Origin: Gigantopelta aegis | Lineage: Eukaryota > Mollusca > Gastropoda > Neomphalida > Peltospiridae | Assembly: GCF_016097555.1 (NCBI RefSeq) | Contig: NC_054702.1 | Location: forward strand, 91,663,798-91,727,797 | Direction of reading: 5' to 3' | Length of the DNA stretch: 64,000 nucleotides | Shown here: positions 11,586-25,846 of the stretch, piece by piece | Layout of the letters: each line of letters opens with the position of its first letter | Numbering within the stretch: position 1 is the first letter of the stretch | Translations under genes and position numbers: made by a program | The notes under the pieces: model-generated | Told to the model about the DNA's origin: nothing | The model's input: only the letters and a program-made list of their open reading frames with translations | Databases searched by the model: none

Positions 11586-14500
11586 TCAAACAACTCCAAT
11601 AGGATGTTCAGACTCTGGTTGTTCCTCTTTCTCCATATCCAGGAGAAGTTCAGACGTTACCTCTGTAAACAATCTATCCCAGTCCCATGGTCGGTCATCC
11701 TGCAAACAAACAAAAAGATATATATTATACTGATGGAAAGAAATAAGGGAACACATGGAATTGTAGATCAAATTTAATTCACTACTAGGGTAATAATGTC
11801 TGTATTTCATACCAAGTTGTAACGTGGGATTGAATGTCTGCAGTATTGAATGTGTTGCCTATATGTTCCCAGTCAACTTCCGACAATATGAATTGATTTT
11901 TAATGCAGTCATTATTTCTTGTTGCTATCTGTGTGATCCTTTATTTCTTTCTGTCAGTATATGGTAAATCATGAAATTAATGTGAACAAGATACTAATGC
12001 AAGTAAGATATGAATGCAAAAAGCAACATCACTTATGTCAGGACTTTAACACTAGACCATACAACCCACAAAATATTATGTAACAATTGGAGACAACCCC
12101 ACCATTCACAATCAACTCATGATATGGGTGTAATATAATTTTAACATACTGTTTTACAATTTTGAAAAACGCAGATACATATTTCAACTTGATTTATAAT
12201 AATTATTGAGTGTTTACATCTAGCTATAACTACATATTAAACATTGTCGCCATCACATAGCATTTATGAGAAAAAAAACCCTCATATATCTATATATATA
12301 TTTAGTAATAAAAAAGTGTGTTACGTAACACTGTTCAGTACATCCACCCCCTGTAAAGCTACATAACATTTGGATATACATCCAACCGTCCCCTAAGTGT
12401 TACATAATATTTGAATGGCCCCTAACTTGCAAATGTTATAGTCATCATTTTAGCTGTTACTCACGCATAGTGTCAGGATGAAAATGGAAGACATTAAAAT
12501 GGTAAAAATTAAGTTAAATATGATTAATAATAGTAAATTATTACCTCTATTACATCTGCCTCAGTTGACAATGATTTAGCCAGTAATTTCAGATCAACTT
12601 CATTGTCCTGGAAAACAATCCATTTATAGTACAAATGTAAACAATGTTATTTATATTTTAGCCAAAACCTTAATGAGTGTATGCATATATGCAGCAGAAA
12701 TAAGAAATACATTTTTTTTAATTTAACTATGTAATAATTATCTTATAGTGAGAGATTATCCAATGTTCTTGTCACATTCCATAACATAAAACACCTCACC
12801 TGCCACAAACTGGTGTGATGTAAAAAAAGAAAAAAGTAAATCTAATCCTACATTATAAAATTTCATGATTAATCTACTTCTATTTTGTAAATACAATTTT
12901 TTTAAAATTAATTACAATTTAATGGATTTTGTTTTGTTATCAAGCATTATGATGAAATTATATGGGTACAATTTTGATCCAAGTCTCACTATGATCCTAT
13001 TGTTGGCACTGAAAATGTCTCTCAACTTCTGACATCATCAAAGTGAGACCATAAATAGTTTTAACTAAAAACAAAACAAAAAAGAAACACTATTCTATGG
13101 ACAAAAAGTCCACCTGTTATAGGAAATGGAATTAACTTTAATATTTAGGCTAAGCCCAGGATAGTCTTAAAAGTAAGCTGGCCACAACATGTTTCTCAGT
13201 CCAGATTAACTGCTTCTGCTGACAATGCTAATGTTAATATGCAGTTCAAATAACCAGACAAGATACTGAAGAAATGAAACTAATATCAGCTGTGACAGAC
13301 AAAACGTTTTCAGATGAGAAAGCAAATAAATGGTCAATGTGTGGCACACAATTACACTATCTTAATTCTTTGTAAGATAAAAGTGCAACATTTTTTTTAT
13401 CTTTTTTCTGAATCTTGTCCGCATCAGAAAAGTTCCCATAAAATACATCCATACTTACTAAGGTAAGAAATGCTGCCTGTCTGAGGAGGTCACTATCCAA
13501 CTCTCGATAGGTTGCAACTCGGTTCACAGCCACACTAAAGACAAATAAATATTAATGTTATCTTCACTACAGTTGCATCATTTTTAAATTCTATATGTAA
13601 CTTATTAAACAAAGACACTTATTGAAATAGGTGATACATTAAATCTTAAATGTTCATTACAATTCTTCTTACTACGCCATCCCATTTAGAAACAAATTTC
13701 AGACACTTCCGTTTAACTGTATTCTAAATTTAGTATAATTTTTAAAATTATAAATACAAAGTACAACTCATTTAATAGAACCGTTTAGGGTAAAATTTCT
13801 TATGCCAAATAACACAATATATCAAACTTAAATCAATGACTCATAGTGACCAATTTCATGATGCTTCTTTTCAGTATAGTTTACCACATAAACAGTTCGT
13901 TTTGTTTAACGACACCACTAGAGCACATTGATTAATTAATCATCAACTATTGGATGTCAAACATTTGGTAATTCTGACACAGTCATCAGAGGAAACCCTC
14001 TACATTTTTTCTAATGCAGAAAGGGATCGGTTATATGCACTTTCCACAGACAGGAAAGCACATAACACGGCCTTTGACCAGTTGTGGTGCACTGGTTAAA
14101 ACAAGAAAAAACCCAATCAGTTGAATGGATCCACTGAGGTAGTTCGATCCTGTAACGCAAGCACCTCAAGCAAGCACTCAACCAACTGAGCTAAATCCCG
14201 TCCCAGTATAGTTTACCACATAAGTTATATAGTTATTATTAGCCATCATAGATCTGACCATGTGATCTGTGATAACCTATCGTCTAGGTGTTTACAGTGC
14301 TCTTCTACCTATATCTGACCATGTGATCTGTGTTAACCTATCGTCTAGGTGTTTACAGTGCTCTTCTACCTATATCTGACCATGTGATCTGTGATAACCT
14401 ATCGTCTAGATGTTTACAGTGCTCTTCTACCTATATCTGACCATGTGATCTGTGATAACCTATCGTCTAGGTGTTTACAGTGCTCTTCTACCTATATCTG

Positions 14501-17500
14501 ACCATGTGATCTGTGTTAACCTATCGTCTAGGTGTTTACAGTGCTCTTCTACCTATATCTGACCATGTGATCTGTGATAACCTATCGTCTAGATGTTTAC
14601 AGTGCTCTTCTACCTATATCTGACCATGTGATCTGTGATAACCTATCGTCTAGGTGTTTACAGTGCTCTTCTACCTATATCTGACCATGTGATCTGTGAT
14701 AACCTATCGTCTAGGTGTTTACAGTGCTCTTCTACCTATATCTGACCATGTGATCTGTGTTAACCTATCGTCTAGGTGTTTACAGTGCTCTTCTACCTAT
14801 ATCTGACCATGTGATCTGTGATAACCTATCGTCTAGGTGTTTACAGTGCTCTTCTACCTATATGTGATCTGTGTTAACCTATCGTCTAGGTGTTTACAGT
14901 GTTCTTCTACCTATATTTGACCATGTTATCTGTGTTCACCTATCGTCTAGATTGCTCTTCTACCTATATTTGACCATGTGACTGTGTTCACCTATCGTCT
15001 AGATGTTTAGAGTGCTCTTCTACCTATATTTGACCATGTGACTGTGTTAACCTATTGTGTAGGTGTTTACAGTGCTCTTCTACATGTATTTTACACTTAC
15101 TTCGGTGCCACTGCTACCTTGGATGTCATATCCTCTTCTTGTTGGTCTTCCAGTTCAGGAATAGCTGGAATTTCTAAAATCAAACAAAATATAATGACAA
15201 AAAGCTGTGTGTTGGTTATCCATCCATCCAAGATTTTGCACATTTTGTCTTGCTGTTGGATCAGATAAACTATAAATGGTCTTGATTACTATAATTAATC
15301 ATAGTAAATATGATACTCCTAAAATGTTCCAATATATAACAAATTAATTATAATCATCTATTTGCAGGTAAAAATAATGACATACAGGTGGTAATTATTT
15401 ACACTTAAATTACAAAATAGGAAGTCTTCAGAGATTTAAGAGGATTCTTGAATGTTTGTTTAATACAGATTGCCTGAGACTGTAATGTATATATCATTTG
15501 TAAATATAAACATATTGCCCGAGACTGTATTTATCATTTGTAAACACACCAGAATCAGAGTCATCGTCATCTTTCTCTGGGGACCTTGGTCGAAGTCTCT
15601 CACTGAAAGAGATCAATGTCACATTGAAATAACAACATGAAATAGATTAATATATTAACCACATGCATAAAGGAAATTCATATTCAAATAATTGGTACTA
15701 TCTAAAAAAACATTAATTATAAATGTAAGTACATTAAATATTCCTGGAAGTTGTTACTATATTAGTCACATAAATTGAACAGATCATGTAAAAACATGCC
15801 AATTAGTATTTTAAAGTAAACAAAAATTAAAAATTAAATAAATAAAATTTAAAATTAACAAAACCCCACAAAAAACCCATCACCAAACATTGTAATTAAA
15901 AATATATAACATAATTAGAGTCATTTTAAATTATAACTCTAGTCAGTACATAAATTTCAATGTATTATTTGATTCCAGTATTATTAAAATGAATATTCAA
16001 TAAGATATTATTTAAAAACCAAGTATAAATTACATAGATAACAAATACTTCAAAAGTACATGTACACAGCTAACACATAAAAGAAGTCACGTTATACTTG
16101 CAACCACCACAACAGTACCAAAAATTAGTATAGGTAAATTACAACAATAACTAACCTTGTTTGTATTTATGTATTATTGTTACAAAGTTTAAAGAGGTGT
16201 CACGCTATTCCACATAGTTGAGTCTATACATGTGTTGTCAAGTATTGTGGCTGGTCTTTGTATACACAACCAAAACCAGTTGTTATCATAAACCTTGTCA
16301 CAGTTACAGCTTCATCTTTGCTTTTTCATTGTTGTTTTTTTACTCTTCCAGTGAACATAATCCAAAAGTACACTATATTAAATTAATGAATGCATTACAA
16401 TGTGTATTAATGGGTTTAGGATATATAAGGTGGGAAATAACTAATGAAGTCCATTATATTTTATGTTAAATGTAAATACATCAAGGGTTATTACATTAAA
16501 AACCTACCAACACAGTGCCATTTTATTTCAGTTTGCATAAAGTGTATTGTTTCAATGATCAGATTAATCAAAAAATATTTTGTTTTCAAAATATTGACTA
16601 GCGACAGTTGAAATTTGAATAATAACTACAACACACATATGTATTTATTGTTTTATAATTATGTAATATCTGAAACGTCCAAAGCAAATCGTGATGAGAT
16701 ACTGAATAAAATTATGGAAACATCAGGGCTATTTGTGAAAAAAAGTAATATATGCCAATCTGGGCATATTAAATATATTGCCATGTAAATAATATTTATT
16801 TTTACCTGCCTGTTAAATAGTTATTACCACTATTAGATCTACCAGCAGAATGTTCGGATTATTATACATATGTAGGCCTATCTTTATCTGTGATTTTACT
16901 AATGGAACCTAAATATATATATAAAATATATTTCTTGTATATACATTAATATATAATCACTTGTACCAATTTTAACATGACACAAGTATAACGCTTCTCA
17001 ATATTCTTAATCTATTACATATATGAAAAGAAAATGAATACTATAACAATGTCATATAAAATCTTCACAAATTATTGTGTTTATCCTGTAACATTTAATG
17101 TGCATGCATGCATATCTCATTAACACATAATAGATTAATTGACAAAGCACAAAGGCACACAAAAAACAAGACCAAAACAAAGATGAGTGCGTTTAATTTC
17201 AAGAATATGTGTACTGATAGATATACGAGTATTAAAGACTTGTTTACACAATCCACTCAACCATACATGTATATTACCCTGAAGAAAAATAATCTGCATC
17301 TATGTCAAAAAGTAGATCACTGAATAAACAAGAATACATACAGATGGTTAGTGAATAAATGAAAAATATATTATAGTGAAAAAAGCATTAATACATTAGC
17401 ATTAAGTTAAATATAAATTCTTAAATCATAAACAATTAAAGCAATGTTACAAAACATGCAAATGTGAGAGCAAGAAATGAATATGTTTAAACATTTAAAA

Positions 17501-20500
17501 GAAAATCGACTAAAGGTACATGTAACATGTATAATGTAATTCATAAATTACTTAATTTAATGCTGGAAATTGCTAAATTAAAATAACTAACTAAACAATT
17601 TCAGCTTCTGAAAATTAATTAATTGGTAATTACACAAGTATCAGCATTCGCAAAAAGAAATATCAATAATTTCCTGAAATATAATTTTTTTTTGTTAATT
17701 GCTGAATACTGAGATATAGATTCATTACATTACATGCGTATTTAGATAATTAACAATGAATTTATTATTTCAAATAAAAAATATAAAACAATTAAATTTA
17801 ATTTTAAATATTCAGAACACAACTTTAAAGTACACTTATATGAGACATTCTATGTGTATATTGGCTCCTTATATAATATAATGCATATTTTGACATTTAA
17901 TAAATCACTAATTTGAAAGTAACTTTAAAAATACTACATTTGATCAATATGATAGAAATATATTTTAATAAACTGTTTAAAATTGTAATAATATTTTACA
18001 ATAATCTTCATAAAAGACAAAGATAATTATATACAGTAAAAAGTGCTCAAAGCAAACTGCAAATTAAAGAAAAAAAGACAAAAACAAAAAAGACTAACTA
18101 AATTTTTGCAGGAGCTATTTTGGAAGAATAAAACTAATTTTGTAAAAACCTTAAATACAGGTTGGTAGATCATTAAACTTTTAGATGTAGAAACATAATG
18201 TAGACCTATGAAGTACCAGAGCATGTATATAGTACTGATGTTTTTTGGGGGTTTTTTTTAAAAAGAAAAAAAAAGATTAGAGACAGGGATTTATATCAAC
18301 TGACTTAGCTAGTGAATGATTTAATGACTGTCATATTGCCAGGTTGAGCTAACTTGTCACACAGATAATATTATAAACACAAAAGTTGAAAAATTGGTTC
18401 TCAAATCATTTGAATAACCCTCTGAAAATCAAAGTCACCCCATCAAACTAGATGTGAACATTGTTTATTCAAAATCCAAAAGTTACTATCCATCCAATAA
18501 TTATTTTTACAGTGTCAAAACATGATAATAATCTCACCCTTTTCTTAGCATGGACACTTAACTGATGTATTAAAAACTTGAATGGACATGCATTTTTAGG
18601 AACAGCTTGCTCTGTTTAGCATGTTAAATCTAGTCTCAGTTCTTGTTGGCAAATTTTAGACTCCTATAATTGTGTGTTTCACTCAAATCAACTACTGGTA
18701 ATCATTATTTCAAAACATTAATCATAATTATGTTTAAATAAAAAATAATCTGCTAAAATTATAAAATATCTCTCTTGTTGAGAGAAGAAAAAACAAAAAA
18801 ACCTGACGCTGGCCAATTTCATAAAATTTTTATATTTATGATAAGCAGGTTACATCTGTCGTAAAGGCCGACATAAGAATTTATGTTTGTCACTAGTTTA
18901 GCGAAAGACTCTCCTAGCATTACATATGTTTATACTTATTTGTGAAATGTTCTTCAATTTTAGATTTACATTTATATGGAACTAGGCCTATTTTGTGAAA
19001 TTGGCTACAGATTTTTGAAACTATCTTAGCGCTACGATATTGTAAAACCATTGTAGGCTATGACGTCACTACAACACATGCCACAATGAGGTCATTTTCT
19101 AAGATAGCTTTGAAAATGTGGGCCCTGGTACTTAGTCACCAGCCCAATATAGCAGATTTAAACAATGACTCAAAATAAAATCATAAACTAGGTTTAAAAA
19201 ATGCCAACAACCTGAATTTGAAGTTTTATTCTACGTTTGCACACATCTATTAAGAGAACACTGCTACAAGACACAAACTGTACCGTGCTAGACTTACTCT
19301 TCAAAATGTTCAAATCCCTCTCCTAGTTGCCTGGAACTGTGATATACGGACAAAAAGAGCACACATCGACGGAGGAGCAGGCAGGAGGCAGGCACCAAAC
19401 AAAACAAGACAGCACCAAACTACATACATGTAGCTACACACATCAAGCATAGGCAATAATTAAATTAATAAATCACCCCCTGCAATTAAGAAAATGTCCA
19501 CAGCAAAAAAAACCATGTCACTGAGAAAAAAACACCTGAATAGAGTCCAAGGCAAAAAAGTGCTGTGGAGAATTAAAAACTCCATGGCATTGCCAACTGA
19601 TAAATACAACTTATGAATCTATATGCATTTACTTCATATTTAGCCAATCCCAAACTTTAAAGAGAAAAAAAAAACACCTTCCTGAACAGTAATCCAACAG
19701 CCAATTATAGTAGTGGGTCAGTCAGTTAGTATGTTTTTATTTCATTTAAATTTGTATGAAATTTGTAAAATAATATCTGAGAAAACCTGGATCAATTGGT
19801 TTACAAAAAAAATAAAAATAAAAATATAAGTGTTTGCCTAAATAAGTCCATGATTTTGGTAGATACAATGAGTAGAAATCTGCCCCTTGTATTACTTAAG
19901 TGTTTTTCTTTAATGACAACACTGATGAGCCTTCAGAAGAAAACTGCAACATATTTTCATCAGCAGCAAAGTATTTTTCACATACACTTTCCCACAGAAA
20001 GGACAGCACATACCATAGCTTTGATATAGCTGACGACAGTTAACGTAATTATTCAACAGCAATGTAATAAAAAATAATAATAAAATTATTAGCCAGACTA
20101 AATGTTGTAGCCACTTTGTATAAAAATTAGCAATTGGCTAAATTTGCAATGGACCAGGCAAGCCCCGACATTAGTTTTAACTACAGTTAGAATGAGATGT
20201 TTTCTTTAAATTTTTTAACAGAAATATCTGTTCAGATATAATACAATAATCACACCTTTTTATATGCTGCAATTGTAATAGTGAGGCATTTATACTACAA
20301 TCCCCACATAGGAAAGTTTTATTTAATGACACACTCAAAACATTTTAATTAGTTATATGATCATATGGTTGAGAACCACACAGAGAAAAACACCTGTTGA
20401 CACCACACAATGTGCTACTCTTTCTGATTAGCAGCAAGGGATCTTTTGTATTCAGCATCCCACAGCCAGGATAGTAAATACCATGGCCTTTGTTACACCA

Positions 20501-23500
20501 GTTGTGGAGTGCTGGCTGAAACCAAAAATAGCTCAAAGGGCCCATCTATGGGGATCAATCCAAGACTGACCGTGCATAATGCGAGTGCTTCACCACTGGA
20601 CTACATCCCCCACCCCACCTAGAGTCAGTTGACTAAGATTATGACCCATCAGTCAAACCTTTTGTGTAAAAACATATATTAAAAATGCAAATATAAATAT
20701 ATATTATATAATAGTTTGGTATTAATAACATGCAAATACATGTACTACTTATTATAAAACAAGTAATATAGTCTAGATGCAACATGCAAATAATATTATG
20801 CAACGAAGGCATTGTAAATGACATTCATCTAATAATTATATGTTGACAGTTGTTAATAGAATTAATAATTAACAAAGCAATATTATATAATGACAATTAA
20901 ATATATTGGATACTGATTATAGTTAATATGTAGTGAGTGAGTGTGGTGTGTGTGCATATGTGTGTATGTGTGTGTGTGGGGGTATGTGTGTCAGAGGTCA
21001 GCATAAATGCCCAAAAATAGTGATTCTGATAAGCAATTCTCAATATTGAGATCAGCTCATTACTTACTTGTTTTTTTTAAAAACTGAAACATTTTTTAAA
21101 AACCCTCAAAGATTGCTAGCAGGCCTCTACGTTAACTATCCCACCAGACACCTACTTGTATTTTAGTCGCCAAATGAAAAAAATGGTCACAATGTAGAGA
21201 GCTGGTTTGTATCAATAAGTATTTTAATAATATTTTTGGATGATTTGCACTTTAAAAAAAATGACTTATAGCTCCATAGGATTTTCAGTTTGAGTGAAGC
21301 CACAAATTTTAAAAGCTCATAAACAATTTAGTTTCATGGGTTACCACGTTATGGTTGAGCCCTGTATAAATACATAGTATTGTCTGGTAAGCAGATGTAT
21401 GTAGTTGTTAAATGTCTTACCGTCCCCTTGATTTGGGGGTTTCTTCTCCCCAACCAGACATTGCTTTAGCAGGTCGACCTGGGGGTCCATTCTGTTAACA
21501 AAACATTATTGTTTATTATTATTAAATAGTATTTCTGCATTAATTTAAAGTGATTTCTATTGACTTTAAAACAAAACAGAGCACATCAAGATCATTAAAT
21601 GCAGTCACAAAATTATTTTTCATTTTTGAAATCTGAGGCGTATCTTTAATATATTCAAACATAATTATGTATGATATATTTCAACTTTGTATAGGCACAC
21701 ACATATAAAGTTTCAATTTTTTTTCTTCTAATATTAACTTAAATTTCCTGATATTTATAATAGATACTTGTGCAGAGGTTCATTTTTATCAATTTCAAGG
21801 TGAACAAATCATTGATATTGGTTGTGATATTTGTGGTATAACTAATATCTCTTTCTATATATTATTTTTAGGTATTGAAAATATGTACCATAAAAATGCA
21901 AAATTCTAGAAGAATACGTTTTCACAGCAGTACTCATTTTTATCTGGTTAAATCCCATTACATTAATATTAAGTGTTTTGGTTTTGTTATCATACCTCTT
22001 TTGATGGTGGTGGAGTGGAAGAAACTTCTTCTTCTTGGGGTTCATCTGCCACTTTATCAGGAATGTTTTTAGCTCGTCGACCTTGTTTTACATTCTGCAA
22101 AAATTAATCAATTTATGTACAATATAGCCAGGTTTAGCAATAACCATTACATGGTACTATTGGTCCAAGGATCAAGAATAGTTTAACTCGATAGACATGG
22201 GACACAATGTTTTTGGAAGTTATTGTTCTAATACAATCCAGGAAGCATTTTTTTCAGTATCGTGTCACGATTCACTACACAAATTTCAAAGATTGCTACA
22301 CAATTTAAAACATTAAACAGTAGTTGCTAATCAATTTTCAACTGACTAGAAATATTGCTAATCAAGTCTCAAAACAAAATGTTCCCTGCAGTCACAAGTT
22401 ATTTACCTTGCTAACTTGTACTGCAATATATGACAATTTAAAATAATAAAATATGTAGCACAGTATGATCAATCATTAGAGACCGGCCTCGGTGGCGTCG
22501 TGGCAGGCCATCGGTCTACAGGCTGGTGGGTACTGGGTTCGGATCCCAGTCAAGGCATGGGATTTTTAATCCAGATATCGACTCCAAACCCTGAGTGATT
22601 GCTCCGCAAGGCTCAATGGGTATGTGTAAACCACTTGCACCGACCAGTGATCCATAACTGGTTCAACAAAGGCCATGGTTTGTGCTATCCTGCCTGTGGG
22701 AAGCGCAAATAAAAGATCCCTTGCTGCCAATCGGAAGAGTAGCCCATGTAGTGGCGACAGCGGGTTTCCTCTCAAATTCTGTGTGGTCCTTAAACATATG
22801 TCTGACACCATAAAACCGTAAATAAAATGTGTTGAGTGCATCGTTAAATAAAACACTTCTTTGATCAATGATTAGAGATGTGTAAATTTTCAAGTAGTTC
22901 CAGAACAGTTTGGGTAATTCTGGATTGCTGTAAAAACTCAACAAAAAAAAAGAAGAAAAAAAAGAAAACTAGGGTCACCTCAACAATATTGGAGCAATGA
23001 CATTAAATCGTGACCATTCCAGAAAGAGCACAAGGCTGTAATCAGTTTTGATTTAAATCATAATCAGTTGAAATACTATAGGAGAAGCCACGGTGACGTC
23101 ACATGTTTTGATCACGTGGTACCGCGTCAGCGCTGGTAGGCAAGAAACCAGTTGACAATACTGGCATTAGTAGTAATGAACAATCGAATGTTTTTCCGTC
23201 AATTAAATCAGTGTAGACTAGTTTTGATGAATGGTATTTTGTCATGGTAATTTCATACGTTGTTGTTAGATGCACAAGTCACTGTAATAAGGATTATGAA
23301 ATTAGTTTCATCAAATACAGTGGAAGCGAAACGTTGAACAGTTAAAGCTGACAACAATCAACTTTGCCCATCCCACAACGGAGATCGTCATTTTATACAA
23401 GGTTTGTTGTATGTTATTCATTCGTAATACTAATACACGTCAGTATTTATTGAAATGAAAATTGAAAAGATAATAAAATAAAAAATAATAATAATAAAAG

Positions 23501-25625
23501 CCCCCACCAAACTGACATGGAAACAAAGATAGATACTCTGTGAACAGTAGGCCTACCCAGTCAATCGACAAACAACGTTTTATGTAACTTTTTGTTTGTA
23601 TTGACAGATCCATTATAGTGGGTAAAACAAAAATCTGAATATATTTTATATTGTATTATGCCATAAAATATGTAGGTGGCTGGAGTATTTATATTTTTAA
23701 TTAAATAACAGGGAGCTGTGCGTGTGTGTGTGCAATCAAGCATATATATATTGTTTCATATGAAAATGGTTCTGAAATATTTCCATTTATTAATTATATT
23801 ATATGTTAATTATAATGTTTTACTTTTTTTATTGAAGAAGTGATCCACAGGTGTATTTGTAATGTGTAAGTTGATTTTTTAATAATAAAATAAAAGGTAT
23901 AAACATTTCAGGGTGGGATATCAGATGTATTAAATCATTTGTTTGGGATTAAAAATAAATAAATACTAATAATAAAACTGGATATTGATCCACAAGTTGG
24001 TGATAGCCACCATATTTTATTAAAAACATAAATTATGTTACATGCATTTATTATACAAGTTATCTGAATTTGTTTTGCAGCAAATAAAGAAAGAAAAGGG
24101 GAGCTGATTGTATTTATAAGTATTATTGTCATCAGTGACAGATGTCAATATGTCTTCACAAATACATTTATGTGTATTCAAATATTTCAATAATATTCAA
24201 TATACACAATATAAAACTTTCATACTTATATATCATAGAAATTTACCAATTTTCTTATTTTTTTCTAGGTATCAGTGATCCCTGTTTATGGACAAAAAGA
24301 GAACTGGCAACTCTTGGATGAAAAATGGGCCTTTCACGATGAATTAAGGGCGTTCAAGTTTTAGGGTGAATTAAGGGATGCTAAGGAGAACACTGGTATT
24401 AGATTCAGCGATTCTTTTCTACAGTATCTCATGTTTCTGTGCATAAGAAGGATACCAGAACCTTTTTCACTGACTTTCCAAACTACCATATGCAATATTA
24501 TTGGGGCTATTCAGTATGTGATGATGACTTTGATAACACTTGGATTTAATCTTTTTTTACCAGGATCTCTATTTTCTAATAAAAACAGACTTTACAAAAT
24601 CAATAAAATTATATCGAGAAACAATAGACAACACATATTTATTATTTTCTTTTTCTATTATCATTATAAACCAATGATCAAATGATATTTGCATTGTGTT
24701 AATGTGTGTCTTACATTAAAACATTGTATTGTTACCATTTACAGTAATTTGTTGTTTTAACTGGTTTATTAATCAGGTTGAAAGTGATAGCCTTTGAAAC
24801 TGTGCCTCTTGTCAAAGGTAACTGACACTGTTTTAGATTTGAAAGGAAGGAATCTTTTATTTAACAATGCACTCAAGTCATTTTAATTACGGATATATAG
24901 AGTCGGACATGTTTAGGGATCACACAGATAATATTAGGGAGGAAACCTGCTGCTGTCACACAATGGATTACTCTTTCCGATTAACAATAAGGGACCTTTT
25001 ATATGTATCAGCCCACAGACAGGATAATAAATAGTGTAGCCTTTGTTACACCAGTTGTAGAGCACTGGCTGGAATGAGAAACAGCCCTATAGGACCACCA
25101 ACAGGAATCAATCCTAGATCGACTGCGTATTAAACTATGTCCTGGCCTGCATGGGATTAGGCAATTAAAATATTAATGGCAATTTTTATGTATATATATA
25201 TATATATAAAAATAATGCTACAAAATGTTCTGAAGATGGAACCACAAAGGTGAGGGACCAAGTAAATTTGAGATGTATCCGGTTTAAAAGGCTAAGTTCT
25301 GTACTAATATTTAAAAAGGGACGCTGTAGCTAGAGGGAGCAATGTATGTGTGGTCATGGAACATGTATGGAAACTAAATTTAGGTTCCTCCATTTTAATA
25401 CAATGTGTTAATATGTATCCGATATCAGCAAGTTTAAGGAATAAAAAAGGACTTGATAAAATTAATAGTTTTATTAAAGTTTTTGTAATTTTTCTAATAA
25501 GATACTTGCTTAAATTTATTGTTGATGAAAAGCCTTACAAATGAACCAGTAGACAAGTCTGATGTGTTATATATATATAACTACTGTCTATATATTGTCT
25601 ACTGGTTGTTCATTTGTAACAAATG

Positions 25626-25694
<69 letters not shown>

Positions 25695-25733
25695 ATGTGT
25701 ATCTATATGTACATATATATGTATATGTATATG

Positions 25734-25783
<50 letters not shown>

Positions 25784-25796
25784 CATGTATATATAC

Positions 25797-25846
<50 letters not shown>

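Noticed and set aside
22483-22560. True tRNA gene
   Set aside because: The A- and B-box-like blocks belong to a SINE head; no cloverleaf with an anticodon arm fits, and the same head recurs in other SINEs.
22566-22944. Minus-strand frames of about 100 codons
   Set aside because: They lie across a plus-oriented SINE and its flank and repeat in other SINE copies.
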